From SOJA01 sp964598485 (GTDB lineage: Archaea; Thermoproteota; Bathyarchaeia; Bathyarchaeales; Bathycorpusculaceae), in the NCBI GenBank assembly GCA_964598485.1, contig CAZRCD010000003.1, forward strand, positions 186,001 to 250,000: 64,000 bases of DNA, read 5' to 3'. How positions within the stretch are numbered: the stretch's first letter is position 1; each line of letters starts with the position of its first letter. The notes below the pieces were generated by a model. It was not told where the DNA came from, did not search any database, and was given only the letters and a program-made list of their open reading frames with translations. The translations under genes and the position numbers were made by a program. Positions 27,094-33,856 of this stretch are shown piece by piece.

Positions 27094-27906
27094 TTGACTG
27101 AAACTGTTATGGTGCAAAAGAGAGAAAGTAAAACTTTAATGGATTTGTGTTTTGATGTTAAAGGTCAAACGGCAATCGTAACTGGCGCTTCTAGCGGTTT
27201 AGGTGTAACGTTTGCTGAATCACTAGCTGAAATTGGAATAAACGTTGTAATTGCCGCAAGAAGATACGAAAAACTTGTCAAAGTAGCTGAAGAATTATCC
27301 AACAAATACAATGTGAGAGTGATTCCTGTCAAAACAGACGTAAGTCAAGAGGAACAAGTAATCAGTATGGTGAAGACTGCTATAGAAAATTTTGGATCAC
27401 TGGAAATTCTGGTCAACAACGCTGGAATTGCAAGTTTAAGTCCATCCGTTGACATGAGCCTCAAAGAATGGAAAAAAGTGATAGACGTTAACTTGACCGG
27501 GGTCTTTTTATGCGCCAGAACTGCTGCACGAGAAATGATTAAGAGGAAATATGGAAAAATAGTAAACATTGCTTCCATTTATGGAGCCGTAGGAGACATA
27601 TTTCCAACCGCGCCTTATTATGCCTCTAAAGGAGCAGTCATAAACCTGACAAGAGCCTTAGCGATAGAATGGGCACGTTACAAAATAAACGTGAATGCTA
27701 TTGCGCCTGGATTTTTCCCAAGCGAAATGACAACACCACTTTTCCAAGATGAAAAAACGTTGAAATACATCCTTTCCAGAACTGCGTTAGGAAGAACAGG
27801 AGAACCATTAGACCTGAAAGCAGCGCTTATATACCTAGCATCTCCAGCCTCTGATTACTTGACTGGACAGACAATATTCGTTGACGGTGGATGGACAGCG
27901 CTTTAA
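27094..27906 (+). CDS. Short-chain dehydrogenase/reductase
   Basis: Classical SDR with the NAD(P) loop TGASSGLGVTFAESLAE, NNAG (LVNNAGIASLSP), catalytic Ser in VNIASIYGAVG, and the YYASKGAVINLTRALA Tyr-Lys pair; ends with the usual FVDGGWTAL. Resembles gluconate/glucose-type or 3-oxoacyl-ACP-like reductases; substrate open. About 270 residues. Start uncertain: GTG at 27076, TTG at 27094 (GGTGG five bases ahead) or ATG at 27109; the TATA-like TTTTAAATTT near 27053 favours a later start. It is the only plus-strand gene in the oxygen-defence island. Confidence 0.9.
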   Translation: MTETVMVQKRESKTLMDLCFDVKGQTAIVTGASSGLGVTFAESLAEIGINVVIAARRYEKLVKVAEELSNKYNVRVIPVKTDVSQEEQVISMVKTAIENFGSLEILVNNAGIASLSPSVDMSLKEWKKVIDVNLTGVFLCARTAAREMIKRKYGKIVNIASIYGAVGDIFPTAPYYASKGAVINLTRALAIEWARYKINVNAIAPGFFPSEMTTPLFQDEKTLKYILSRTALGRTGEPLDLKAALIYLASPASDYLTGQTIFVDGGWTAL

Positions 27907-27910
27907 AACT

Positions 27911-27929
27911 TTAACCTTTTTCTTTTTTT
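27911..27929 (+). terminator. T-rich terminator after the SDR gene
   Basis: Five bases after the SDR stop the coding strand reads a run of T-rich sequence (CCTTTTTCTTTTTTT), the oligo-T signal used by archaeal RNA polymerase. No hairpin is needed. Confidence 0.5.
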
Positions 27930-27991
27930 AAAAAGCGTTTTCTCAGGCGAAAAAAAGGTGATGTTAAAGATTTTACTTTGCATGTCTGATT

Positions 27992-28369
27992 TTACTTTGT
28001 TTTCCATAATCCGTGGATGTTGCAGTATTCTCTGGCCTCTATTTCCTCTGCTGTGGTTTCAAACTCTGCTTCTGGTTTTTCTCCTGGTTCTAAGAATTTT
28101 CTGCAGGTTCCATCGTGGGTAATTATTTCTATCCATTCGATATAGTGTTTTGGTTCCATGGGGTGCGGGATGCTGCCAACCTTGACTTTCACTTTGTTTC
28201 CGACTTTTTCTATTACTGGAACATGTTTTTCTAAGCCTACATCTGCGGCTTTTTCTTTGAGTAGTTCCATTGGCTGACCGCAACAGACGAGCTGTCCTAC
28301 TCCAGCATGCAAGACCTCAACAATGTTACCGCAAATATTACATCTGTAAATTTGTTTAAGTTCGGTCAT
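27992..28369 (-). CDS. dfx: Superoxide reductase, desulfoferrodoxin (2Fe) type
   Basis: Reduces superoxide to peroxide without making O2. The N-terminal desulforedoxin domain has its four cysteines (YRCNICGNIV and QLVCCGQPM), and the catalytic domain has all iron ligands: EKHVPVIE, IPHPMEPKHYIEWIEI and EYCNIHG. EKHVP carries the Glu and Lys that gate the active site. 125 residues, full length. Its ATG overlaps the stop of the small ferritin-like gene (TGATG). Electrons probably come from the rubredoxin encoded at 32594. Confidence 0.96.
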   Translation of the reverse strand: MTELKQIYRCNICGNIVEVLHAGVGQLVCCGQPMELLKEKAADVGLEKHVPVIEKVGNKVKVKVGSIPHPMEPKHYIEWIEIITHDGTCRKFLEPGEKPEAEFETTAEEIEAREYCNIHGLWKTK

Positions 28370-28662
28370 CAGATCATCTCCTCAACTTCTTCTTTGCCCT
28401 TTTCCAACTCTTCAGCTTGTTCCCTATCTTCTTTCAGCAATAAAGTTTGAAACTCTCCTGCATGCGTTTTCTCTTCTTTAGCCACATCGAGTAGAACCTT
28501 TTTGATGTTTTTGTTGTCCGTCGCTGCTGCTAGTTGTTCATAGAGACTTATTGCATCTAGTTCAGCTATCATCGCCAACCTTAATATTTCACGATCAAGA
28601 TGTTTATTTTCAACTTTCTCTAATTTTATAGGTATTTCAGATAACACTTTCTTAAACCACAT
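28369..28662 (-). CDS. Small ferritin-like protein resembling encapsulin cargo
   Basis: Under 100 residues: ILRLAMIAELDAISLYEQLA (helix 1, quoted whole), then KVLLDVAKEEKTHAGEFQTL (helix 2). The E..Y and EEKxH ligands form half a diiron site, so it should dimerise, as encapsulated ferritins do. The segment is very like the ferritin domain fused to the Pyrococcus furiosus encapsulin shell (remembered: ILRLAIIAELDAINLYEQMA). No shell gene lies here. A TATA-like GTTATACATA at about 28680-28689 points to the ATG at 28662. Cotranscribed with dfx. Confidence 0.75.
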   Translation of the reverse strand: MWFKKVLSEIPIKLEKVENKHLDREILRLAMIAELDAISLYEQLAAATDNKNIKKVLLDVAKEEKTHAGEFQTLLLKEDREQAEELEKGKEEVEEMI

Positions 28663-28698
28663 CCTTTGCATCAATATGTATAACTATCTACTATTTTT

Positions 28699-29085
28699 CT
28701 ATTTTGCGGTTAAACGGTTTTCTTCTTCATTCTTCTTGTCGCAGATGCTACTTTTTTGATACTCTTCTATTGCTTTCATCACTAATTGGCTGTACATACA
28801 TGATGGAGCCCCACGGAACACGCAAGCCACAAAACAAGCTTCCATAACTTGGTCCTTTGTAGCTCCAGCGTCAAGCGCGGCGTTTGTGTGAACTGCTATA
28901 CACCACTTACACTGCGTAGCAACTGCCAAAGCAACGGAGACCAATTCCTTAGTCTTTGTGTCAAGTGCACCTTTTTCTTCAACTCTTCTCATCCAGACTG
29001 CAAAAGGTCCGTAGACTCTGGTGTACTCTTTTCCCATCCTTTGAATCCAATCGCTTACCTCTTTTGCAATTTCTTGCATACTCAT
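28699..29085 (-). CDS. AhpD/carboxymuconolactone decarboxylase-family protein
   Basis: The CMD core holds the redox pair and histidine in TQCKWCIAVHTNAALDAGAT (CxxC-x3-H), as in AhpD, which recycles peroxiredoxin. TKELVSVALAVATQCKWC and EACFVACVFRGAPS complete the fold. From the ATG at 29085 (after GAGGTGGTAGGT) it has 128 residues. Two extra C-terminal cysteine contexts, GAPSCMYSQL and SSICDKK, may be structural. Sits between the ferritin-like/dfx pair and the peroxiredoxin, so a thiol-recycling role for the latter is a fair inference. Confidence 0.85.
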   Translation of the reverse strand: MSMQEIAKEVSDWIQRMGKEYTRVYGPFAVWMRRVEEKGALDTKTKELVSVALAVATQCKWCIAVHTNAALDAGATKDQVMEACFVACVFRGAPSCMYSQLVMKAIEEYQKSSICDKKNEEENRLTAK

Positions 29086-29223
29086 ACCTACCACCTCTCT
29101 ATGTATACCATCATAAATCAATCAAGATTATTTTCTTTATCGATTTTAACCAAATTCCAAATCGACTTCTTCACTTCGCGCTTACGAAAGTGATTCTGGC
29201 TTAGCTACTCTCTTGGTTGAGAG

Positions 29224-29808
29224 TTATATTCTTCCAGCATTTTCTATTGTCGGTTCGATTCCTGCTTCGCCTGGTTTCCATCCTGCTGGCGTGACTTTTC
29301 CAGTATCTCTCACAAATTTGAATGCTTGGAGCTGTCTGAAGGTTTCTGCAAGGTTTCGCCCAACCGTGGCGTTTAACACTTCATAGCCCCTTACTATTCT
29401 GTCTGGATCAACGATGAATCTTCCTCTCGTTTCGACTCCTTCTTCGTCAACTACTCCGTATTTTCTACCTATCTCGAAAGTCGGGTCAGCCACCATCGGG
29501 AATGGTGGAAACTGCTTGCCTATAGCCTTTAAAGCAGATGTTATTGCCGGGCTTGTCTCTGCCCAAACTTTATGAGAGTGAACAGAATCTGCACTTATAG
29601 CGATGCCCACGCCGCCAAACTGTAGCAGTTTTTCATAGTTCCTTATCATGCCAGCAACTTCCGTTGCACACACGTAAGTAAAGTCTCCGGGGTAGAAGCA
29701 TACTAAAACCCATTTCCCTTTGTAATCCGAAAGCTTGACCTTTACTACTTTGCCGTTAAAATACGCTGTTCCTTCGAAATCAGGTGCAGGCCTATCTACA
29801 ATTATCAT
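29224..29808 (-). CDS. Peroxiredoxin (AhpC/TSA family)
   Basis: Thiol peroxidase reducing H2O2 and organic peroxides. The peroxidatic cysteine lies in YPGDFTYVCATEVAG (usually FTFVCPTE) with catalytic Thr and later Arg (RGRFIVDPDRIVRGYEV). The C-terminal site that normally reads VCPAGWKPG is VTPAGWKPG here, so the usual resolving cysteine is threonine; the only other cysteine is ten residues before the peroxidatic one. 194 residues. ATG at 29808 after GGGTGGATAAG, with a TATA-like AAATATTTATAAG upstream on the minus strand. Confidence 0.93.
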   Translation of the reverse strand: MIIVDRPAPDFEGTAYFNGKVVKVKLSDYKGKWVLVCFYPGDFTYVCATEVAGMIRNYEKLLQFGGVGIAISADSVHSHKVWAETSPAITSALKAIGKQFPPFPMVADPTFEIGRKYGVVDEEGVETRGRFIVDPDRIVRGYEVLNATVGRNLAETFRQLQAFKFVRDTGKVTPAGWKPGEAGIEPTIENAGRI

Positions 29809-29888
29809 TCTTATCCACCCATGTAGTTCTTTGTTTTTTGCTTATAAATATTTTCAAACAGTTTTAGGTGCATGCTCTAGCAGATAGA

Positions 29889-30368
29889 TTATCCACCTGG
29901 GGCTCCGTGGAATGGAACGTTTTTCCAAAGAACGTCCCACCAATCTTCATCTGTTATAGTTTCTCCTCGAATAAGAATGTCTAATACTTCCTTTAGAAGT
30001 TGGTGATGTCTTTTCTCATCCATCAATATTGCGCCTAAGAGAAGCTTAACCTTCTTGTTTTCAAGGCTGGGCATTGCCTTGCTGATTTTTTCAATTAATT
30101 CTGCTTCTAAGCGTATATGCTTTTCCACGAGCTCTCTTTGTTTGTCAAGATGTTTCTGTGAGAGGGCAGGCTGGACACGGGTCAACAAGTCAACAGCTGA
30201 GGCATACATTTCCGCATGTTTCACAGAATCCAAAGATATTCCCTTTAGAACACCCCTCACAGCTGGATTGCCAATCTCGCTTAAGGAACTATTCAGCGAC
30301 TCAACAATCTGGTTTTCGACTTTAATCTGACCCTTCAGAAACTCCATCAACTCATCCTTCGAACCCAA
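29889..30368 (-). CDS. Ferritin-like diiron protein (paralogue B)
   Basis: 159 residues, same build as the protein at 26479: a first helix with VENQIVESLNSSLSEI, then LDSVKHAEMYASAVDLL, RLEAELIEKISKAM and MDEKRHHQLLKEVLDIL, then ITDEDWWDVLWKN. Ligand residues E, E/H, E and DEKxHH are conserved. TTG start at 30368, eight bases after an AGGAGGAG site. It lies between the peroxiredoxin and flavodoxin genes; iron storage or peroxide reduction is likely. Confidence 0.75.
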   Translation of the reverse strand: MGSKDELMEFLKGQIKVENQIVESLNSSLSEIGNPAVRGVLKGISLDSVKHAEMYASAVDLLTRVQPALSQKHLDKQRELVEKHIRLEAELIEKISKAMPSLENKKVKLLLGAILMDEKRHHQLLKEVLDILIRGETITDEDWWDVLWKNVPFHGAPGG

Positions 30369-30404
30369 AGCATGCTCCTCCTTTTCGCAAACACATCTCT
30401 AGAT

Positions 30405-30842
30405 TCAAGCCATAAGTCTTTCGGCAATTGACTTTCCAAGTTGTCTGCATTTTTCAAGTCCAGTTTGATCAGGTGCATATTTGATTAGAAGTGGAGATTC
30501 GATTATGTCCATCCCAAACTTGTGTTTCATAATCTCAAGAACCAGCCGAGGTGCTTCGCCACTCCATCCATAAGATCCAAACACGGCTCCAATCTTATTC
30601 TTCAAGCTGATGTTTTTAACTGCAGCCTCCTCGAAAAGCCTCTTAATGTCAATAGTCATGTCATGATGATACGTTGGGACTCCGATTACGACAGCATCAA
30701 AGTTGGCCAGCTCTTCAGGCGTCGCGTAAAACTTTAGTTGCACAACAACTCCATGAACACCTCTAGCTCCCTCTGTAACCGCTTCAGCCATCTTCTGGGT
30801 GTTGCCAGTTCGACTATAATAGAGAACAAGGATTTTCCCCAT
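30405..30842 (-). CDS. Flavodoxin-like protein
   Basis: 145 residues with the FMN phosphate loop YYSRTGNTQKMAEAV at the N-terminus, the W/Y-side loops GVPTYHHDMT and GSYGWSGEAP. The YSRTGNT loop is typical of flavodoxins and of the flavodoxin domain in flavodiiron proteins. Likely an electron carrier for the reductases around it. ATG at 30842 follows GGAGGTTTCGT. It lies 23 bases behind the ferritin gene. Confidence 0.88.
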   Translation of the reverse strand: MGKILVLYYSRTGNTQKMAEAVTEGARGVHGVVVQLKFYATPEELANFDAVVIGVPTYHHDMTIDIKRLFEEAAVKNISLKNKIGAVFGSYGWSGEAPRLVLEIMKHKFGMDIIESPLLIKYAPDQTGLEKCRQLGKSIAERLMA

Positions 30843-30865
30843 ACGAAACCTCCATATAAACTATC

Positions 30866-31390
30866 TTACGCCTGTGTCTCGGTGGATGCTACTGGGGGCG
30901 TAAATACGCGCATTACAAGTTCTTTGTCGATCATGAACAAGCCATTACCTTCTTTCCCAACAAGCTTCAGTTTTGCGATGATATTATTGTCGTTGGCTTC
31001 TTCTTCGATCTGTTCGGTGACAAACCATTGAAGAAAGATGTTTGTAGCATGGTCATTCTCTTTAATGGCAAGGTTAACCAGATCGTTGATACACTTTGTA
31101 ACGAACTTCTCGTGCTCCAGAGTCTTCTCAAACATCTCCAAAGGCGAACCAAATTCTGTCGGCGGCTGTTCAACAGCCAAAAGCTTCACGTGCCCACCCT
31201 GATCGTTGATGTAATCGTAGATTTTCATGGCATGCACCATCTCTTCCTGATACTGAACCATAAACCAATTAGCAAACCCTTTAAGTTCTTTAGAGGTGCT
31301 GTAAGCAGACATAGACAAATACAGGTATGCTGAATAAATCTCTCTGTTGACCTGTTTATTCAGAGCCTCCACCATCTTCTCACTTAGCAC
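30866..31390 (-). CDS. ftn: Ferritin, bacterial/archaeal FtnA type
   Basis: Iron-storage ferritin of 174 residues: EALNKQVNREIYSAYLYLSM (helix A with ferroxidase Glu), FMVQYQEEMVHAMKIYDY (helix B, E-x2-H), EHEKFVTKCIN and QWFVTEQIEEE (helix D). The start is the GTG at 31390: a perfect AAAGGAGGTGA lies just before it, whereas the upstream ATG at 31408 is itself part of that site. The ribosome site overlaps the end of the flavodiiron gene. Confidence 0.94.
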   Translation of the reverse strand: MLSEKMVEALNKQVNREIYSAYLYLSMSAYSTSKELKGFANWFMVQYQEEMVHAMKIYDYINDQGGHVKLLAVEQPPTEFGSPLEMFEKTLEHEKFVTKCINDLVNLAIKENDHATNIFLQWFVTEQIEEEANDNNIIAKLKLVGKEGNGLFMIDKELVMRVFTPPVASTETQA

Positions 31391-31404
31391 ACTATCACCT
31401 CCTT

Positions 31405-32592
31405 TCAATCCCTTATATCGTGTTCTTCATGCTTATTTGAAATTTCATCAGCCAGCCTTTCCAATGCCCTGAGATCTTCTTCCTTTGGAAATCCCTTTAT
31501 GATAACAGGTTCAAGCAACTCAACCTTTAGGTTAGACAGCATCCCAGCGATTTGTTCCACCATCCTGCTGCCCCAGCCATAAGACCCGATTATTGATGCA
31601 AACTTCAGTTTCGGTCTCAAGGCATTTACGAGACAAACCGCATAAACAACATTTGGATGCGGTCCAACCAAGACCGTGGGCGAGCCTACTACGATTGTTG
31701 CGGCGTCCACTAGTGACATCGCCAATTTTCCAATGTCCGTTTTAGCTAGATTGAATTGTTTAACGGTTATGCCTCTTTCAACCAGAGCATCAACAAAATA
31801 TTCTACCATCTTCTTGGTGCTGCCGTGCATTGAGATGTAGGGCAATACAACGATGTTTTTGGGCGGAGAGTAAACCCAGTCTCTGTATGCTTCGAGTATG
31901 AACTCTGGTTTGTCGTAGATGGGACCGTGGCTTGGAGCTATCATATCTATTTGTAAATCTTTTATTTTTTCTAAATTCTTCTGGATGACTGGTTTAAAAG
32001 GCATCATGATTTCAGCATAATACCGTTTAGCTGCTTCGTAAACTGTCGCTTCGTCGGTTACATAGAGATCAGATGCTGCAAAATGAGAACCGAACAAATC
32101 GCAGGTGAAGAGTATTTTATCTTCTCTTAAGTATGTAAGCATGGTCTCTGGCCAATGAACCCATGGAGCATAGACAAACTCTAAAGTTTTGTTTCCCAAT
32201 GACACCGTTTCTCTATCTTCTACTGTCATAATCTTGTTTTCAGGAATTAGAAGCAAGTCCATGAGCAGATTTTTACATTTAGGAGTTGCAACAACCGTCG
32301 CATTTGGATATGACTTCAATATTTGGGGCAATGTTCCTGAATGGTCTTGTTCTGCATGATTTGCAATAATATAATCGATGTTTTTGACATCTAGCTGATG
32401 TAGGTTGTTTATCAATTCATTTGCCATAGTTGGATCAACAGTGTCTATCAGAGCCGTTTTTTCGCTACCTTTGACCAGATAAGCATTGTAGCTTGTTCCG
32501 TCGGGAAGGGGAATGAGTTCATCGAAAAGTCGTCTATCCCAATCAACCGCGCCAACACTGTAAACATCTGCTTTTAATTTTCTGGGTTTCAT
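31405..32592 (-). CDS. fprA: Flavodiiron protein (FprA/ROO-type O2 or NO reductase)
   Basis: Reduces O2 to water (or NO to N2O). The lactamase-like domain carries the diiron ligands HAEQDHSGTL, VHWPETM, CDLFGSH and SHGPIY; the C-terminal flavodoxin domain starts at about residue 250 with PYISMHGSTKKMVEYF and has GSPTVLVGPHP and GSYGWGSRMVEQ. 395 residues, full length. In methanogens FprA takes electrons from F420H2; here rubredoxin, encoded one base upstream, is a plausible donor. Ends in the ribosome site of the ferritin gene. Confidence 0.95.
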   Translation of the reverse strand: MKPRKLKADVYSVGAVDWDRRLFDELIPLPDGTSYNAYLVKGSEKTALIDTVDPTMANELINNLHQLDVKNIDYIIANHAEQDHSGTLPQILKSYPNATVVATPKCKNLLMDLLLIPENKIMTVEDRETVSLGNKTLEFVYAPWVHWPETMLTYLREDKILFTCDLFGSHFAASDLYVTDEATVYEAAKRYYAEIMMPFKPVIQKNLEKIKDLQIDMIAPSHGPIYDKPEFILEAYRDWVYSPPKNIVVLPYISMHGSTKKMVEYFVDALVERGITVKQFNLAKTDIGKLAMSLVDAATIVVGSPTVLVGPHPNVVYAVCLVNALRPKLKFASIIGSYGWGSRMVEQIAGMLSNLKVELLEPVIIKGFPKEEDLRALERLADEISNKHEEHDIRD

Positions 32593-32593
32593 T

Positions 32594-32755
32594 TTATTCT
32601 ACCTTTTCAAACTGATCTTTTGTCACTCCGCAAATCGGGCAGACCCAGTCATCCGGCAGTTCTTCAAACGAAGTTCCCGGTTCTATTCCAGACTCTGGAT
32701 CCCCCTTTTCCGGGTCGTATATATACCCGCAAACAACACATCTGTATTTGGTCAT
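32594..32755 (-). CDS. rub: Rubredoxin
   Basis: A 53-residue electron carrier with its four cysteine iron ligands in two knuckles, YRCVVCGYIYDPEKGDP and WVCPICGVTKDQFE, and the usual aromatic residues. Its ATG overlaps the flavin reductase stop (ATGA) and its TAA is one base from the flavodiiron ATG, so the three are one translational unit. It most likely feeds the flavodiiron protein, superoxide reductase and ferritin-like proteins. Confidence 0.97.
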   Translation of the reverse strand: MTKYRCVVCGYIYDPEKGDPESGIEPGTSFEELPDDWVCPICGVTKDQFEKVE

Positions 32756-33303
32756 TTGATCACCTTCCTTATTTTTTCTCCTTTTATATAAGTTGGAGCC
32801 GCCTTAGGAGTCACACCTCTCTTTATTAAATGATAATAAGCATAGGTCATAGGTTCCTCGTTGGTGAGAATTTCGGCATCAACCACTCTACCGATAAAAA
32901 TGGTGTGTGTACCTGCATCAACTTCTTTAATCACTTCAGCCTCTAAACACGCAACTGTATAATCCAAAACTATCCGTGCGCCAGTCTTGCCAACTTTATA
33001 ATTTATCCCTTCAAACTTGTCTGTGTTCGTTCCAGATTTAAAACCGAAATGACCTATAAACTTTAACGGTGCATTCTTTGAAAGAACGGAAACGGTAAAT
33101 ACATTGCTTTCTCGGATAAACTTATGCGTAAGATTCTGCTTGTTGATACTTATCGCTATTGTTGCTGGTTCAGATGTTACTTGGAACACTGTGTTAGCAA
33201 TCTGCCCGTTAAAATCGTCACTTTTTCTGGAAGTTACAACGTACAAGCCATAACTTATTTTATGTAACGCTTTACGATTCACTTTTCCACACCTTTCATT
33301 CAT
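32752..33303 (-). CDS. Flavin reductase-like FMN-binding protein (flavoredoxin)
   Basis: 183 residues of the FMN-binding split-barrel family: ALHKISYGLYVVTSRKSDDF, then NTVFQVTSEPATIAISINKQ, NVFTVSVLS and the late THTIFIGRVVDAEIL. Members include high-molecular-weight rubredoxin-like oxidoreductases and NAD(P)H:rubredoxin/flavin reductases. First gene of the rubredoxin-flavodiiron unit, so a donor to rubredoxin is likely. ATG at 33303. The promoter lies in the 95-base gap shared with the Lrp gene. Confidence 0.88.
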   Translation of the reverse strand: MNERCGKVNRKALHKISYGLYVVTSRKSDDFNGQIANTVFQVTSEPATIAISINKQNLTHKFIRESNVFTVSVLSKNAPLKFIGHFGFKSGTNTDKFEGINYKVGKTGARIVLDYTVACLEAEVIKEVDAGTHTIFIGRVVDAEILTNEEPMTYAYYHLIKRGVTPKAAPTYIKGEKIRKVIK

Positions 33304-33349
33304 ATCTTAGGAGCAAAAAACTTTTATGTCGGAGCTTCTTATATATTTT

Positions 33350-33367
33350 TCGTCAGAAATTCGACGA
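33350..33367 (+). promoter_or_regulatory. Dyad between TATA and start of the Lrp gene
   Basis: TCGTC-AGAAATTC-GACGA has perfect 5-base arms around an 8-base, nearly symmetric centre. It directly follows a TATA-like TTATATAT (33339-33346) and covers the expected transcription start of the Lrp gene, the usual place for a repressor. It could also affect the divergent flavin reductase-rubredoxin-flavodiiron operon. Confidence 0.45.
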
Positions 33368-33398
33368 CAAGAGGATAAACAAGTGCGAAAATAGGAAA

Positions 33399-33842
33399 AT
33401 GATAACCATGGTTGAAGTTGACGCATTAGACTTGAAGATTCTGAAAATGCTTCAAGAAGAAGGGAGAATTCCATTCACAGAAATGGCGGGAAAGCTAAGG
33501 TTAAGCGAATCAACAATTAGAAAAAGGGTTCAATCGCTCCAAAAGAAGGAAGTAATAAAGAAGTTCACAGTCGAAATCGACCCATCTAAAATAGGAATTC
33601 GTACTATCGCGATAGTTGGATTTGACGTAGATCCAACGGAGCTTTTGGAGGCAGCTCAAAGGCTCTGTGAAATAAGAGAAGTTCGCTCAGTCGCAACATC
33701 AACAGGCGACCACATGATAATGACAGAGATATGGACGAAGGACGGAAGAGAACTCACAAAGCTGATTTCCGAAAAAATCGGAAAAATTGAGGGTGTCAAA
33801 AAAATCTGCCCAGCAATAATTCTGGAAAAGCTAAAAAGCTGA
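33399..33842 (+). CDS. Lrp/AsnC-family transcription regulator
   Basis: 147 residues: an N-terminal helix-turn-helix (DLKILKMLQEEGRIPFTEMA, then LRLSESTIRKRVQSLQKKEV) and a C-terminal RAM-type ligand domain (AIVGFDVDPTELLEAAQRLC, VATSTGDHMIMTEIW). It is divergent from the rubredoxin-flavodiiron operon and may control it and itself; the dyad at 33350 is a candidate site. Start at ATG 33399, or ATG 33408 which has AGGAAAATG at a better distance. Confidence 0.9.
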   Translation: MITMVEVDALDLKILKMLQEEGRIPFTEMAGKLRLSESTIRKRVQSLQKKEVIKKFTVEIDPSKIGIRTIAIVGFDVDPTELLEAAQRLCEIREVRSVATSTGDHMIMTEIWTKDGRELTKLISEKIGKIEGVKKICPAIILEKLKS

Positions 33843-33856
33843 GTCTAACACGAAAT

